Of a stretch of 57,543 nt of DNA, positions 35,326 through 45,125 are shown in pieces; the stretch's first letter is position 1, and the number at the start of each line of letters is the position of its first letter. This DNA is from Nostoc linckia z4 (GTDB lineage Bacteria > Cyanobacteriota > Cyanobacteriia > Cyanobacteriales > Nostocaceae). The stretch is from NCBI RefSeq assembly GCF_002608075.1, contig NZ_LAHA01000025.1, positions 1 through 57,543 on the forward strand, read 5' to 3'. A program made the translations under genes and the position numbers. The notes beneath the pieces were generated by a model that saw only the letters and a list, made by a program, of their open reading frames with translations, was not told the origin of the DNA and searched no databases.

Positions 35326-36564
35326 ATGACTCAAATTGAAGAAAAAGTTATAAATTCCACCTTCAAATTTTCATCTCCTGTAACTGCCAATTCTCCTGAA
35401 CTACAAGCCCTGTTTGATTTTATTGCTTTGGGAGCAAGTGAGCGCGATCGCGATCGCATCTTGCCTTTTGATGTAGTTGATTTAATCCGGCGTTCCCGGT
35501 TGGGTGCATTGCGAGTCCCCGTTGCTGAAGGTGGCGGTGGTACCACGGCGCGGGAATTATTCGAGGTGGTGATTAAGTTAGGCGATGCTGACCCAAATGT
35601 GGCTCACATTATACGGAATCATTTTTCTGTCACAGAGCGAATTTTGCGTTCTCAACGCACCGAAAGAAATCGTCGCTGGCTAAAAGCCGTGGCTGATGGG
35701 GCAATTATTGGACTTGCTTCCACCGAATTAGAAGTTAAACGAGCTGGCGGTGGTCAAGTTGTGAATACAAAATTAACACCCGATGGTAATGGCTATCGTC
35801 TGAATGGGACGAAGTATTACAGCACCGGCAGTCTTTATGCAGACTTGATTTTTGTACGTGTACTAGTACCCGACGGCACTACAGCGTTCATCCTCATTCC
35901 TACAAACCGCGAGGGAATTGAGCTTGTAGATGACTGGGATGGCTTTGGGCAAAGGCTTACAGGCACAGGAACGACTAACTTCACTAATGTCCGCGTAGAG
36001 GCAGAAGAAGTGATTTTTGAGACAGATACAGATAAAGATTATCTGCCATACAATATCGTTCCGCAATTATTCTTGACGGCAATCAACGCTGGCATTATTC
36101 GTAGCGTGCTGCGTGATGCCACAACTTTAGTCCATAATCGTCCTCGGACTTTCTACCATGCGGTATCTGAGCAAGCAGCAGATGACCCCATCTTGCAGCA
36201 AACCATCGGACAAATTTCGGCTAATGCCTTTGCAGCAGAAGCGATCGTTTTAGCCGCCGCCGATGGACTCGATCGCTTGCCTGCCGCTAAAGCCCAAGGT
36301 GAAGAAGCAGAAACGGCTGTAGCGTTAGAAACTTCTTTGAATGCAGCCAAAGCCAAATTAATTGTTGATGATTTAGCGTTACGTTCAGCCACCTTACTAT
36401 TTGAAGTCGGCGGGGCTTCGACAACGAAGAAAAGCTCTAATTTTGACCGTCATTGGCGCAACGCCCGTACTTTATCCTCACATAATCCCAATCACTTTAA
36501 GGCGCGTGCAATTGGCGATTACGAGATAAATGGTACGCCGTTACCGCAGAGAGGATTCTTTTAA
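35326..36564 (+). CDS. acyl-CoA-dehydrogenase-fold monooxygenase (SfnB/DszC-like)
   Basis: 412 residues of the acyl-CoA dehydrogenase fold. The relatives SfnB and DszC occur in sulfur-acquisition clusters and use reduced flavin and oxygen on sulfur compounds instead of acyl-CoA. Seen: RVPVAEGGGGTTARELFEVV, IGLASTELEVKRAGGG (flavin side), GTKYYSTGSLYAD, and the C-terminal GGASTTKKSSNFDRHWRNARTLSSHNP with the typical RNxRT segment. Neighbours on both sides are LLM monooxygenases, which supports the sulfur role. Confidence 0.88.
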   Translation: MTQIEEKVINSTFKFSSPVTANSPELQALFDFIALGASERDRDRILPFDVVDLIRRSRLGALRVPVAEGGGGTTARELFEVVIKLGDADPNVAHIIRNHFSVTERILRSQRTERNRRWLKAVADGAIIGLASTELEVKRAGGGQVVNTKLTPDGNGYRLNGTKYYSTGSLYADLIFVRVLVPDGTTAFILIPTNREGIELVDDWDGFGQRLTGTGTTNFTNVRVEAEEVIFETDTDKDYLPYNIVPQLFLTAINAGIIRSVLRDATTLVHNRPRTFYHAVSEQAADDPILQQTIGQISANAFAAEAIVLAAADGLDRLPAAKAQGEEAETAVALETSLNAAKAKLIVDDLALRSATLLFEVGGASTTKKSSNFDRHWRNARTLSSHNPNHFKARAIGDYEINGTPLPQRGFF

Positions 36565-36588
36565 GGGGTTTAAGGTGTAGGGGAAAGA

Positions 36589-36729
36589 AGTACTTACGCA
36601 CAAGTATGAAAAAAACGAACCGCATAGACGCGGTAGCGGCTTCCCGCAGGGTAGGACGCATTCGCGCAGCGTCTCGTCAGAGAAGGACACGAAGTTATAA
36701 GAGTTTGAGAGAGATATTACGTAAGTCCT
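36589..36729. repeat. family B element with GC-rich insert
   Basis: Ends AGTACTTACGCA and TTACGTAAGTCCT match family B with a few changes. The middle differs: it contains CGCGGTAGCGGCTTCCCGCAGG and GCGCAGCGTCTCGTCAG, common Nostoc-type repeat sequence. Confidence 0.7.
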
Positions 36730-36824
36730 AATTAATATCTCTCTTTAAACCTCTTCCCTACACCCTCACACTCTTATACCCCCACACCCTTTCTTAACAA
36801 GACTTTTATTTGTGAAATTTAACT

Positions 36825-38018
36825 ATGAGCGTAATTGATACCACTGCTGTCAGAACGGAGATAAAAACAATCACTTCTCCCGCAGACTATCCCGATAGCC
36901 CATTATCTCAAGCTCTCAAACAGCCTGTGTTACTAGGGTTATTCTTACCAATTCATCACGGTGGCTGGAGTTCATCACATTTGCCGCGCACCACCGATTG
37001 GTCGTTTGACTATAATGCCAAGCTGACCCAAAAGGCTGAGGAACTGGGTTTTGACCTCGTTTTTGGTTATTCTACATGGCAACCCAAGGGTGGACAGGGG
37101 CCGACTCGCACGGAAGCGGGTTTAGATGCTTTCATTGCAACAGCTTCTCTAGCTGGGATGACTTCGCGGATTCTCTTAATTTCCACCATTCACGTTCTTT
37201 ATGGGCCTTGGCATCCCATTCATTTAGCTAAATTTGGGGCAACACTTGACCATATTTCTCAAGGTCGCTGGGGAATTAACGTTGTCACTGGACATCGGGC
37301 TTATGAACATGAATTGTTTGGCTGGAGTCAAATTGAACACGATCGCCGTTATGAAATGGCTGATGAATTTGTCACTGTTTTAAAGAGACTTTGGTCGGAA
37401 ACAGAGAATTTTTCTTACCAGAGTCAAAAAAGTTCTTGGCAATTCAAAGATGCTTACATTAGCCCTCGTCCGCTTTATGGCCGCCCCATCCTAGTTAACG
37501 CCACTGGTTCAGATGCGGGTATCGATTTTGCAGGTCGTCATTCTGATATTGTGTTTATCACCAGTCCGGCTGGCGGAGATATAGATAGTGCTTTGTCATC
37601 TTTACCCGCCCACACAGAACGTGTAAAACAATCTGCCATCGCCCAAGGTAGACAAGTCCGCACACTTCTAAATCCGTTGATTGTTTTGCGAGAAACCGAA
37701 AAAGAGGCAGAAGCATACGCCCAAGCCATTGTTGACCAGGCTGATTATGAATCAATTGCGGGACGTTCCCGTGTTAGCAGCGATGCACACGCTTGGAGAG
37801 GGCATAAAAAAGGAAATCTGCGTCATGATGTTGGCAGTGCTATCGGCGGTAATGTGCAACTAATCGGTTCACCAGAACAAATTACCGAACAACTTTTGCA
37901 ACTGCATCAAGCTGGTGTTGATGGTTTTCAAATAGCCTTCTACGATTTCGAGCCTGATTTAGATTTATTCGGTAAGCGCGTTTTACCACTGCTAAAACAA
38001 GCTGGTCTGAGAATTTAA
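36825..38018 (+). CDS. LLM-class FMNH2-dependent monooxygenase (SfnG/MsuD-like)
   Basis: 397 residues, second luciferase-like enzyme of the cluster but from another branch than 34119-35186: LGLFLPIHHGGWSSSH, FGYSTWQPKGGQGPTRTEAGLDAF, WGINVVTGHRAYEHELFG, and VNATGSDAGIDFAGRHSDIVFI. This pattern is close to dimethyl sulfone or methanesulfonate monooxygenases and also to RutA-type enzymes. It needs reduced FMN from a partner not seen here. Cluster context favours release of sulfite from small organosulfur compounds. Confidence 0.88.
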   Translation: MSVIDTTAVRTEIKTITSPADYPDSPLSQALKQPVLLGLFLPIHHGGWSSSHLPRTTDWSFDYNAKLTQKAEELGFDLVFGYSTWQPKGGQGPTRTEAGLDAFIATASLAGMTSRILLISTIHVLYGPWHPIHLAKFGATLDHISQGRWGINVVTGHRAYEHELFGWSQIEHDRRYEMADEFVTVLKRLWSETENFSYQSQKSSWQFKDAYISPRPLYGRPILVNATGSDAGIDFAGRHSDIVFITSPAGGDIDSALSSLPAHTERVKQSAIAQGRQVRTLLNPLIVLRETEKEAEAYAQAIVDQADYESIAGRSRVSSDAHAWRGHKKGNLRHDVGSAIGGNVQLIGSPEQITEQLLQLHQAGVDGFQIAFYDFEPDLDLFGKRVLPLLKQAGLRI

Positions 38019-38182
38019 TTCTTCAGCCCCTAAACCCTTACACTCTTTTCAAAAGATGCAAGGACAAGAACTACTACAAATTTATACTAACTACGCTAAG
38101 TCGATGGAATTAAAGTAGTTAATAGTTGTGATTACAGATAAACCTGCCTAAACTCCTAAAAATTGATATCAAGGAGTCAATT

Positions 38183-39256
38183 ATGGTCAATTCTTTACAA
38201 GAACACCGCTTTTCATACAAACAGAAATATCATATTGATAAGAAATTGGCGATCGCAGCTTCTTTTTTGGGACTACTCGCTTGTAGTTGCAGCCAACAAA
38301 CAGCTACCAATGTTTCAGCTAAGTCAGATACCACCTCAAATACTGTTAGTACCAAAACTACAGAGAAAAACAATGTCATTCGCTTGGGCTACCAAAAAGG
38401 TGGAATTATTCCCCTAGCCCGTCAAAGAGGTGAGTTAGAACGTCAGTTAATAGCACAAAATATTAAAGTTGAATGGATTGGGCCATTTGACCGTTGCGCC
38501 ACACTGTTAAGTTCTCTCAATGGTAATCGAGCCGATATTGGTGGGTGTGGTGATATTCCTTCCATTTCTGGAATTGCTGCTGGACAACCTCTTTGTATTG
38601 GTTCTGTACAGCGTCCAAGACCTAATTCTTTGGGGAACGCCATCTTAGTTAGAGGTAATTCTCCTATTCAGAAACCTGCTGATTTAGTCGGGAAAAAAGT
38701 AGCTGTTAATCAAGGTGGTGCAGGCGAATATCTGTTATTAAAAGTTTTGGAAAAAGAAAATATTCCTAAAGAAAAAGTCCAGCGAGTTTATTTATCACCG
38801 AATGATGCCGCACCTGCTTTATATCAAGGTTCTGTTGATGCTTGGGCTGTTTGGGAACCTTATATTTCTATTGCCGAATTAGAACATAAAGCCAGAAGAA
38901 TTACTACTACACACCCTGCTCCTACCTACGGCATTCTAATTGTTCGTAGTGATGCAGCTAAAGAAAATCCTGTAGCTGTAAAAGTTGCTCTGACTGCTTT
39001 AAGTGAAGATGGTGAATGGCTAAATCAAAATACTAGTGCTGCATCAGATTTTTTGGTGAAAGAGTTAAAACTTTCTGATGCAGTAGCCAAGCAAGTTACT
39101 AAAAATCGCGGCCCTGAGTCTTACGTATTTCCTAATGGTGAAGATGTCGCCAATCTTCAAAAAACAGCTGACTGGTTACTAGAGCAAAAAATTATTCCTC
39201 AAAAAGTAGATATTGCTGCATCTGTGTGTCCGTTAGGAACTACTGCTTCTAGGTGA
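38183..39256 (+). CDS. sulfonate-type ABC substrate-binding lipoprotein 1
   Basis: 357 residues, SsuA/NMT1-like periplasmic binding protein. The N-terminus has a hydrophobic segment with lipobox LLAC (after KKLAIAASFLG) and then a Ser/Thr-rich linker. Binding-fold blocks: VIRLGYQKGGIIPLARQRG, VEWIGPFDRCATLLSSLNGNRADIGG, KVAVNQGGAGEYLLLKVLEKE, and VDAWAVWEPYISIAE. AAGGAGT lies 9 bases before the ATG. It likely captures an alkanesulfonate or related ligand for an importer whose permease and ATPase are not in the window. Confidence 0.9.
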   Translation: MVNSLQEHRFSYKQKYHIDKKLAIAASFLGLLACSCSQQTATNVSAKSDTTSNTVSTKTTEKNNVIRLGYQKGGIIPLARQRGELERQLIAQNIKVEWIGPFDRCATLLSSLNGNRADIGGCGDIPSISGIAAGQPLCIGSVQRPRPNSLGNAILVRGNSPIQKPADLVGKKVAVNQGGAGEYLLLKVLEKENIPKEKVQRVYLSPNDAAPALYQGSVDAWAVWEPYISIAELEHKARRITTTHPAPTYGILIVRSDAAKENPVAVKVALTALSEDGEWLNQNTSAASDFLVKELKLSDAVAKQVTKNRGPESYVFPNGEDVANLQKTADWLLEQKIIPQKVDIAASVCPLGTTASR

Positions 39257-39381
39257 AGGTAGAGGGACAAGGAGGACAGTGAAGAACCGGATTTGTTGGA
39301 GTAGTTGAATACCTTTTTTTAACGCCAAGCTACGCGGAGAGTTTCTCAGAAAATTTTATCTTTTTATACCTAAAAATTAAC

Positions 39382-40416
39382 GTGTCTACCAATTGGTTGC
39401 GGCAGAATTTTATCTTGTCTCTGGTTTGCTTGTTAGCTTTAGCAACAACGGCTTGCTCAAAGGTTAAGTCTACCAGTCCAGCAACGATCGCTGCTAATCC
39501 TACTCCATCTGACATTGCGGCGACGAATACAACTCAATTACGTGTTGCCAAGTATAAGGGCGGTTGGGACTTAAATTTAAAGTCAGCTGGACTCGATGAT
39601 TTCCCTTACCAAACTCAATTTACCGAGTTTACTGGCGGTAATTTGATGGTACAAGCTATTAATGCTGGTGCAATTGACTTAGCTTCGGCTAGTGAAATTC
39701 CGCCGATTTTTGCGATTGAATCAAAAGCATCTGTCAAAATCATCGCCACTCTTAAAGGGCCAACGGTTGGTCAAGTTGTACTTGTACCCAAGAACTCAAC
39801 AGCCAAAACCATCGCTGATCTTAAGGGTAAAAAAGTCGGTTACGTTAAAGCCACAACTGCCCACTACTTCCTCATTAAGATGTTGGAAAAAGTAGGGTTG
39901 ACGATGAAGGATATCAATGCAATTCCTTTGTCGATACCCGATGGACTTTCTGCTTTTCGTAAAGGTGAACTAGATGCTTGGGCTACCTATGGTTACTCTA
40001 TCCCCCAAGCGCAAAAAGAAGGGGCGCGGGTGCTGGAATCAGCACAAGATATTTTAAGCGGTAACTTTGTGATTATTGCTTCACCGAATGCAATCGCCGA
40101 GCCACAAAAAAAAGTGGCAATTGCGGATTTCTTATGTCGGTTAAAGAAAGCCCAAAATTGGCGTGAATCTAACCTCAAACAATGGTCAAAGACCTATGCA
40201 AGCGCCATTAATGTTGATGAAGGCATTGTTTATCAAGATGCCCAGCAAGGCCAAAAACAGCGTCGTCAAGAAATACTTCCGGTTTCTGATGAAGCTATTG
40301 CTTCTCAACAACAGGTTGCTGATACCTTTTTTCAAGCGGGTGTAATTCCCTCGAAAGTTGATGTCAAACAACTTTGGGTTAATAGTTTTAATGAAGATAT
40401 CGCCAAATGCCAATAA
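39382..40416 (+). CDS. sulfonate-type ABC substrate-binding lipoprotein 2
   Basis: 344 residues, GTG start. Lipobox TTAC follows FILSLVCLLALA. It is of the same SsuA-like fold as the preceding gene but diverged: LRVAKYKGGWDLNLKSAGL, LMVQAINAGAIDLASASEIPP, KKVGYVKATTAHYFLIKMLEK, and LDAWATYGYSIPQAQKEG. Two paralogous binding proteins side by side suggest that different ligands feed one importer. Last gene of the organosulfur cluster. Confidence 0.88.
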   Translation: MSTNWLRQNFILSLVCLLALATTACSKVKSTSPATIAANPTPSDIAATNTTQLRVAKYKGGWDLNLKSAGLDDFPYQTQFTEFTGGNLMVQAINAGAIDLASASEIPPIFAIESKASVKIIATLKGPTVGQVVLVPKNSTAKTIADLKGKKVGYVKATTAHYFLIKMLEKVGLTMKDINAIPLSIPDGLSAFRKGELDAWATYGYSIPQAQKEGARVLESAQDILSGNFVIIASPNAIAEPQKKVAIADFLCRLKKAQNWRESNLKQWSKTYASAINVDEGIVYQDAQQGQKQRRQEILPVSDEAIASQQQVADTFFQAGVIPSKVDVKQLWVNSFNEDIAKCQ

Positions 40417-40595
40417 AATTAATCAATAAAATGAACCATTAAACTAAACTCCTACATCTTTACCCCCCTTAGATTCCGTTTGCCGTCAGGAGTCAAAAGC
40501 TAAATGTCAAAATCACCTATTTTAGAAGCGTCTAGGGCGTGTCATCAATTAGGTAATTGGTTTTTTCAAGTCGTTCTACTTCAAAGGTGAAAAAG

Positions 40596-41744
40596 CTATT
40601 TGGGTGAAGCCATTTTTTCGCTGGCAATGATGTGTAAATCGATGTTTTTCAGCAAGCGCACCAATTTTTGGGTTAAAGAGCCTTTGAGGAGTATTTGCCA
40701 GCGCGATCGCTGACTTTCTCCAATTACAATTTGCGTAATTCGATATTTTTCTGCGGTTTCGGCGATGGCATTAGCTACGTTACTACTAGTGACTCGAATA
40801 AAACTGCCTTCAAATTCTTTACACAATTTTTCACAATTATGAATGTGTAAACTTTCCTCTTTGGTAAGAAAGCGTTCTGGATCGGCAACAAATAAAGTAT
40901 ACAATGGTGCATTCATATAGTTAGCCAGTCTTGCACCACGGCGTAATAGTTGCAATGAATTTGGATAAGTAGATACACATACTAATACCCGTTCGTGAAT
41001 GTTACAAAATTGACCATTAGGTGTGGTGGCAATGGCATCTTCTTCTACGTTGTCTGCCACTTCTCGCAAAGCTAACTCGCGCAAAGCAATTAAGTTGCGA
41101 CGTTGAAAAAAGTTATCGAGGGATTGTTGGATTTTTTCCGGTGCGTAAATCTTGCCTTCTAATAATCGTTCTTGTAGCGTTTCCGGCGTCACATCCACTA
41201 CCACCACTTCATCTGCTTCATCCAGAATCCTGTCGGGAACCCGTTCGCGCACCACCACTCCGGTAATTCTCGCTACCAAGTCGTTGAGGCTTTCCAGATG
41301 TTGGACATTCATTGTCGAGTAAACATCGATACCCGCTGCCAAGACTATTTCTACATCTTCGTAGCGTTTTTCTCGTGGACAACCAGGGACATTGGTATGG
41401 GCAAGTTCATCGATTAAGACTAATTGGGGCGATCGCTTTAAAATAGCATCTGTATCCATATCCGTTAAGGTCAACCCACCGCGAGGATATTGCTTGCGGG
41501 GCACAATTTCTAATCCGTCTGCCTTTTCTGCTGTCTCCTTACGTCCGTGGGTTTCCAAAAGTCCCACAACAACATCAATACCTTCTTGTTTGAGCGCGTG
41601 TCCCTCTTCCAGCATCCGGTAGGTTTTCCCTACCCCAGGAGCCATACCAATAAAGATTTTATGCTTCCCCCGCCGTGGCGGATAAAGCGAGTAACTTACA
41701 GAATTGAAAGGTAGATTTTCAGGGAACTCAGTGTTATCTGACAT
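40596..41744 (-). CDS. kdpD: short KdpD: N-terminal sensor plus UspA domain, no kinase
   Basis: 382 residues, starting at ATG 41744 ahead of a repeat array. It covers only the cytoplasmic N-terminal part of KdpD: the KdpD domain with a Walker-A-like loop (FIGMAPGVGKTYRMLEEGHALK), LVLIDELAHTNVPG and GIDVYSTMNVQHLESLND, then a UspA-like domain (RVLVCVSTYPNSLQLLRRGA to QIVIGESQRSRWQILLKGS). The four membrane spans and the histidine-kinase part of E. coli KdpD are absent. Short KdpD proteins are known from Anabaena kdp operons, so this is a lineage trait, not a fresh truncation. Last gene of the operon. Confidence 0.92.
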   Translation of the reverse strand: MSDNTEFPENLPFNSVSYSLYPPRRGKHKIFIGMAPGVGKTYRMLEEGHALKQEGIDVVVGLLETHGRKETAEKADGLEIVPRKQYPRGGLTLTDMDTDAILKRSPQLVLIDELAHTNVPGCPREKRYEDVEIVLAAGIDVYSTMNVQHLESLNDLVARITGVVVRERVPDRILDEADEVVVVDVTPETLQERLLEGKIYAPEKIQQSLDNFFQRRNLIALRELALREVADNVEEDAIATTPNGQFCNIHERVLVCVSTYPNSLQLLRRGARLANYMNAPLYTLFVADPERFLTKEESLHIHNCEKLCKEFEGSFIRVTSSNVANAIAETAEKYRITQIVIGESQRSRWQILLKGSLTQKLVRLLKNIDLHIIASEKMASPK

Positions 41745-41754
41745 CTGACTTTTA

Positions 41755-41980
41755 GGAGATGGGGGAGATGGGGGAGATGGGGAGATGGGGATGGGGAGAT
41801 GGGGAGATGGGGGAGATAGGGGAGATGGGGAGATGGGGGAGATGGGGAGATGGGGAGATGGGGGAGATAGGGGACAAAAATTGCTACCTTGTCCCCCTTG
41901 TCTCCCTTGTCTCCATGCCCCATGCCCCATGCCCCATGCCCCATGCCCAATGCCCCATGCCCAATGCCCCATGACCAATT
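41755..41980. repeat. GGGGAGAT array and CCCCATG array between kdpC and kdpD
   Basis: About 110 bp of GGAGATGGGGAGATGGGG units, then a CTTGTCCCCCTTGTCTCC stretch, then eight CCCCATGC(C) units. The kdpD frame stays open through the array on the minus strand, but it is low-complexity and not credible as protein. Confidence 0.85.
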
Positions 41981-41982
41981 TA

Positions 41983-42582
41983 CTAATTTTGCTGACGATT
42001 AAGATCTTGCAGGTCGAGAGCATAATTTAATCTCAGGACGTTGACGCCTGGTTCGCCAAAAATCCATAAAAATCTGTCGTCAGTATACTTATTAATTAGA
42101 CGTAAAATTTCGTCTTCTGCGACTCCACGGGCACGAGCTACTCGTTCTAATTGCTGGCGTGCTGCTTTGAAGGAAATATGGGGATCTAAACCAGAACCAG
42201 AGGTGTAAATAATATCAGCGATCGGTTGCAGATTTTCGTCTCGCAATTGATTTGACTGCTCTACAATCCGATTCAGTAGCTCTGGATTACTGGGAGCAAG
42301 ATTGCTGGCTCCAGATATGCCAGTCGGTCTGGCTTTTCTTCCTTGGCTGTATCTCACTATACTGGGCCGAGAATGGAAATATCGCTCAGAGGTGAAAGTT
42401 TGACCAATCAAAGCTGAACCAATTGGTTCGTTATTTAAATTCAGCATAATACTGCCGTTAGCTTGGTAGGGGAAGAAAACTTGACCCACTACAAGGATTA
42501 CCAGAGGATAAACCAGCGCAGTCAACAACCAAAGCATGAGAGTGATGAAAATTGCTCTGATTGTTTCTCGAATAATAGCCAT
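41983..42582 (-). CDS. kdpC: K+-transporting ATPase subunit KdpC
   Basis: 199 residues. KdpC is the single-span subunit that helps KdpB bind ATP. N-terminal membrane helix at about 10-35 (FITLMLWLLTALVYPLVILVVGQ), then the periplasmic part with SALIGQTFTSERYFHSRPS, SGASNLAPSNP, DIIYTSGSGLDPHISFKAA and the C-terminal VNVLRLNYALDLQ, all family blocks. It follows kdpB and the small ORF, and precedes kdpD. Confidence 0.95.
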   Translation of the reverse strand: MAIIRETIRAIFITLMLWLLTALVYPLVILVVGQVFFPYQANGSIMLNLNNEPIGSALIGQTFTSERYFHSRPSIVRYSQGRKARPTGISGASNLAPSNPELLNRIVEQSNQLRDENLQPIADIIYTSGSGLDPHISFKAARQQLERVARARGVAEDEILRLINKYTDDRFLWIFGEPGVNVLRLNYALDLQDLNRQQN

Positions 42583-42622
42583 AATAAATTTTCTACTTGC
42601 TCCTAAAATTAACTTTTAATTT

Positions 42623-42703
42623 TTAATTTTTAATTCTTTTACCAAATAGAATGCTGTCAACAGCATAAATTATTGTGAGAACTACCACATTCAACCACAG
42701 CAT
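42623..42703 (-). CDS. candidate 26-residue KdpF-like membrane peptide
   Basis: ATG at 42703, TAA at 42623-42625. The product MLWLNVVVLTIIYAVDSILF plus GKRIKN is one hydrophobic helix with a basic tail. KdpF in other bacteria is a peptide of about 29 residues that stabilises the KdpABC complex, and Anabaena kdp operons are reported to carry a small extra gene between kdpB and kdpC. Position and shape fit, but the KdpF consensus is not clear and the ribosome site is weak. Confidence 0.5.
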   Translation of the reverse strand: MLWLNVVVLTIIYAVDSILFGKRIKN

Positions 42704-42764
42704 TCTAAAAATAGCGAGTGTTAGATGTTAGAGAACTCCTATAAATAAAAACTAGTGCTTGAAG

Positions 42765-42925
42765 TTGGTGGCTGATGACTGATGACTGTTGACTGGTGAC
42801 TGATGACTGATGACTGATGACTGATGACTAGACTTATTGCATAAGTCGGGAAAAGGGTAAGGGGAAAGGGGGAAAGGTTTTGTGTTTTCCCTTTCCCCTT
42901 TAACCTTTACCCTTTTCCCATCTTT
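42765..42925. repeat. TGATGAC heptamer array and purine/pyrimidine palindrome downstream of kdpB
   Basis: About ten TGATGAC/TGTTGAC heptamers (42771-42828) are followed by GGGAAAAGGGTAAGGGGAAAGG and its mirrored CCTTTCCCCTTTAACC. Lies between kdpB and the small ORF; it could act as a stability or attenuation element that sets subunit ratios. Confidence 0.8.
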
Positions 42926-42953
42926 TCTTCCAGCATCTGTACTTTTGCTGTTA

Positions 42954-45059
42954 TTAAGCTAAGCCAACAACTGTAATCAGCATATCTATCAACTTAATGG
43001 CGATAAATGGCGCAATTACTCCACCTAAACCATAAATTAAGATGTTGCGTTGCAATAGTTGATTAGCTGTTAGAGGTTTAAACTGCACACCCCTCAATGC
43101 TAGGGGAATCAAAGCTGGAATAATCAAAGCATTATAAATCAGTGCCGATAACACAGCAGAATTTGGGCTGGTTAAATTCATAATATTTAGACTTTGGAGG
43201 TTAGCAGCCACAAAGATTACTGGAATAATCGCAAAGTATTTAGCAACATCATTAGCGATGGAAAATGTGGTCAATGCGCCGCGAGTAATCAGCAATTGTT
43301 TACCAATGCTGACAATATCGATTAATTTTGTGGGATCGGAGTCCAAATCTACCATGTTGGCGGCTTCTTTTGCGGCTTGGGTTCCTGTGTTCATTGCCAC
43401 GCCGACGTTTGCTTGAGCTAATGCGGGAGCATCGTTAGTTCCGTCTCCTGTCATGGCGACTATTTTGCCTGCTGTTTGTTCTTGTTGAATGACGTTGATT
43501 TTGTCTTCTGGTGTGGCTTCGGCGATGAAGTCATCCACTCCGGCTTCTTTGGCAATGACGGAAGCTGTAATTCGGTTATCCCCTGTTAGCATGACGGTGC
43601 GAACTCCCATACGGCGGAGTGCAAGAAAGCGATCGCGGATACCAGGTTTTACAATATCTTTCAGATAAATAACTCCGTAGATTTCGTTATCTAAGCTCAC
43701 TGCTAGGGGTGTACCTCCTAACAATGAAACCCGTTCGTAGGCTGCATCTAATTCTGGAGTATCGCGTCCGTTGCGGGAACGAACAAATCCTTTAATGGCT
43801 CCCACTGCTCCCTTCCTGGCTTCGTGTCCACCGGGTAAGTTTGTACCACTCATGCGTGTTTTCGCAGAAAAATCAACTCCTTGGGCTTGACTAGAGTCAA
43901 AATCAAATCTTGCGCCTAACTTTTCCGCGAGTCGCACAATGGATTTGCCTTCTGGGGTATCATCAAATACACTAGCTGCCCAGGCAACACTGGCGATTTC
44001 CGCCATCGTATGATCGTTGATGGGGATAAATTCCTCTGCCAAACGGTTGCCAAGGGTAATTGTACCCGTCTTATCGAGAACCAGAGTGTTGACATCACCA
44101 GAAGCTTCTACCGCTCGTCCTGAGGTGGCAATGACGTTAAATTGCGCGACTCGATCCATACCGGCAATGCCGATGGTACTCAGTAACCCACCGATGGTGG
44201 TGGGGATCAATGCCACTAATAGGGCAATCAAAACTGGGACGCTAACAGGACTATCGACATAGTAGGCAAGTGCGGGCAAAGTCGCCACAACAAACAAAAA
44301 TATTAAGCTGAGAACAGCCAATAATACCGTCAAAGCAATTTCATTTGGTGTTTTGCTGCGTTGCGCGCCTTCCACTAAGGCAATCATCCGGTCAATAAAG
44401 CCTTTACCTGGGTCAGATGTAATGCGGATAATCAATTCATCGGAGATAATTCGCGTTCCACCTGTGACGGAACTGGCAACATCAGAACCCGATTCTTTTA
44501 ATACTGGTGCGGATTCCCCAGTAATTGCCGATTCATCCACAGAGGCCACCCCCATGATTACTTCACCATCAGCGGGTATAATATCGCCAGCAACTACGTA
44601 GATGGTATCACCTTGTTGCAGGCTGGTGGATGAAACTTCACTCACTGTGCCATCAGCAGCGAGTTTTTTAGCAATCGTCTCTGATTTTGTAGACCGCAAG
44701 GCATCAGCTTGAGCTTTTCCTCGTCCTTCGGCTATGGCTTCCGCAAAATTGGCAAACCAAACTGTAAAAAATAAAATCCCTGATAACAAACCATTAAACA
44801 GTTGCGGGTTCTTTTGGTTAGTTGGGCCAAATAAGTTGGGATCGACGGTTACCAATATAGTGACCATCGTCCCCACCCAAACCAAAAACATCACTGGATT
44901 TTTAATTGCATACTTAGGGTTGAGTTTAATAAAAGCATCTCGCACTGCCCTTAAGTACAACCACTTAGTATTTACTCTAGCTTTTTTACGTGCTTGGCGG
45001 CGATCGCCAGGACGAGAATTTGGGCGTCTAGCTTTAGAGGTAGTTGCCGCTTTATTCAT
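42954..45059 (-). CDS. kdpB: K+-transporting P-type ATPase subunit KdpB
   Basis: 701 residues, catalytic subunit of the high-affinity potassium pump. Phosphorylation motif [11 protein letters not shown], actuator loop [13 protein letters not shown], nucleotide-domain [21 protein letters not shown], and hinge [21 protein letters not shown] are all intact. The N-terminal 50 residues are unusually basic ([22 protein letters not shown]). It starts 66 bp after kdpA on the same strand. Confidence 0.97.
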   Translation of the reverse strand: MNKAATTSKARRPNSRPGDRRQARKKARVNTKWLYLRAVRDAFIKLNPKYAIKNPVMFLVWVGTMVTILVTVDPNLFGPTNQKNPQLFNGLLSGILFFTVWFANFAEAIAEGRGKAQADALRSTKSETIAKKLAADGTVSEVSSTSLQQGDTIYVVAGDIIPADGEVIMGVASVDESAITGESAPVLKESGSDVASSVTGGTRIISDELIIRITSDPGKGFIDRMIALVEGAQRSKTPNEIALTVLLAVLSLIFLFVVATLPALAYYVDSPVSVPVLIALLVALIPTTIGGLLSTIGIAGMDRVAQFNVIATSGRAVEASGDVNTLVLDKTGTITLGNRLAEEFIPINDHTMAEIASVAWAASVFDDTPEGKSIVRLAEKLGARFDFDSSQAQGVDFSAKTRMSGTNLPGGHEARKGAVGAIKGFVRSRNGRDTPELDAAYERVSLLGGTPLAVSLDNEIYGVIYLKDIVKPGIRDRFLALRRMGVRTVMLTGDNRITASVIAKEAGVDDFIAEATPEDKINVIQQEQTAGKIVAMTGDGTNDAPALAQANVGVAMNTGTQAAKEAANMVDLDSDPTKLIDIVSIGKQLLITRGALTTFSIANDVAKYFAIIPVIFVAANLQSLNIMNLTSPNSAVLSALIYNALIIPALIPLALRGVQFKPLTANQLLQRNILIYGLGGVIAPFIAIKLIDMLITVVGLA

Positions 45060-45125
45060 AAACTTAAAAATGAGGAGTTGGGAGTTAGGAGTTAGGAGTT
45101 AGGAGTTATTAACTCCTAACTGAAT

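Noticed and set aside
41745..42023. N-terminal extension of kdpD through the repeat array
   Set aside because: The added residues are pure low-complexity translation of GGGGAGAT and CCCCATG repeats; ATG 41744 starts just before the family sequence.
41759..42030. Plus-strand Met/Gly-rich ORFs opposite kdpD/kdpC
   Set aside because: They only translate the simple repeat array.
44017..44262. Plus-strand ORFs inside kdpB and kdpA
   Set aside because: Antisense shadows of strongly conserved genes.
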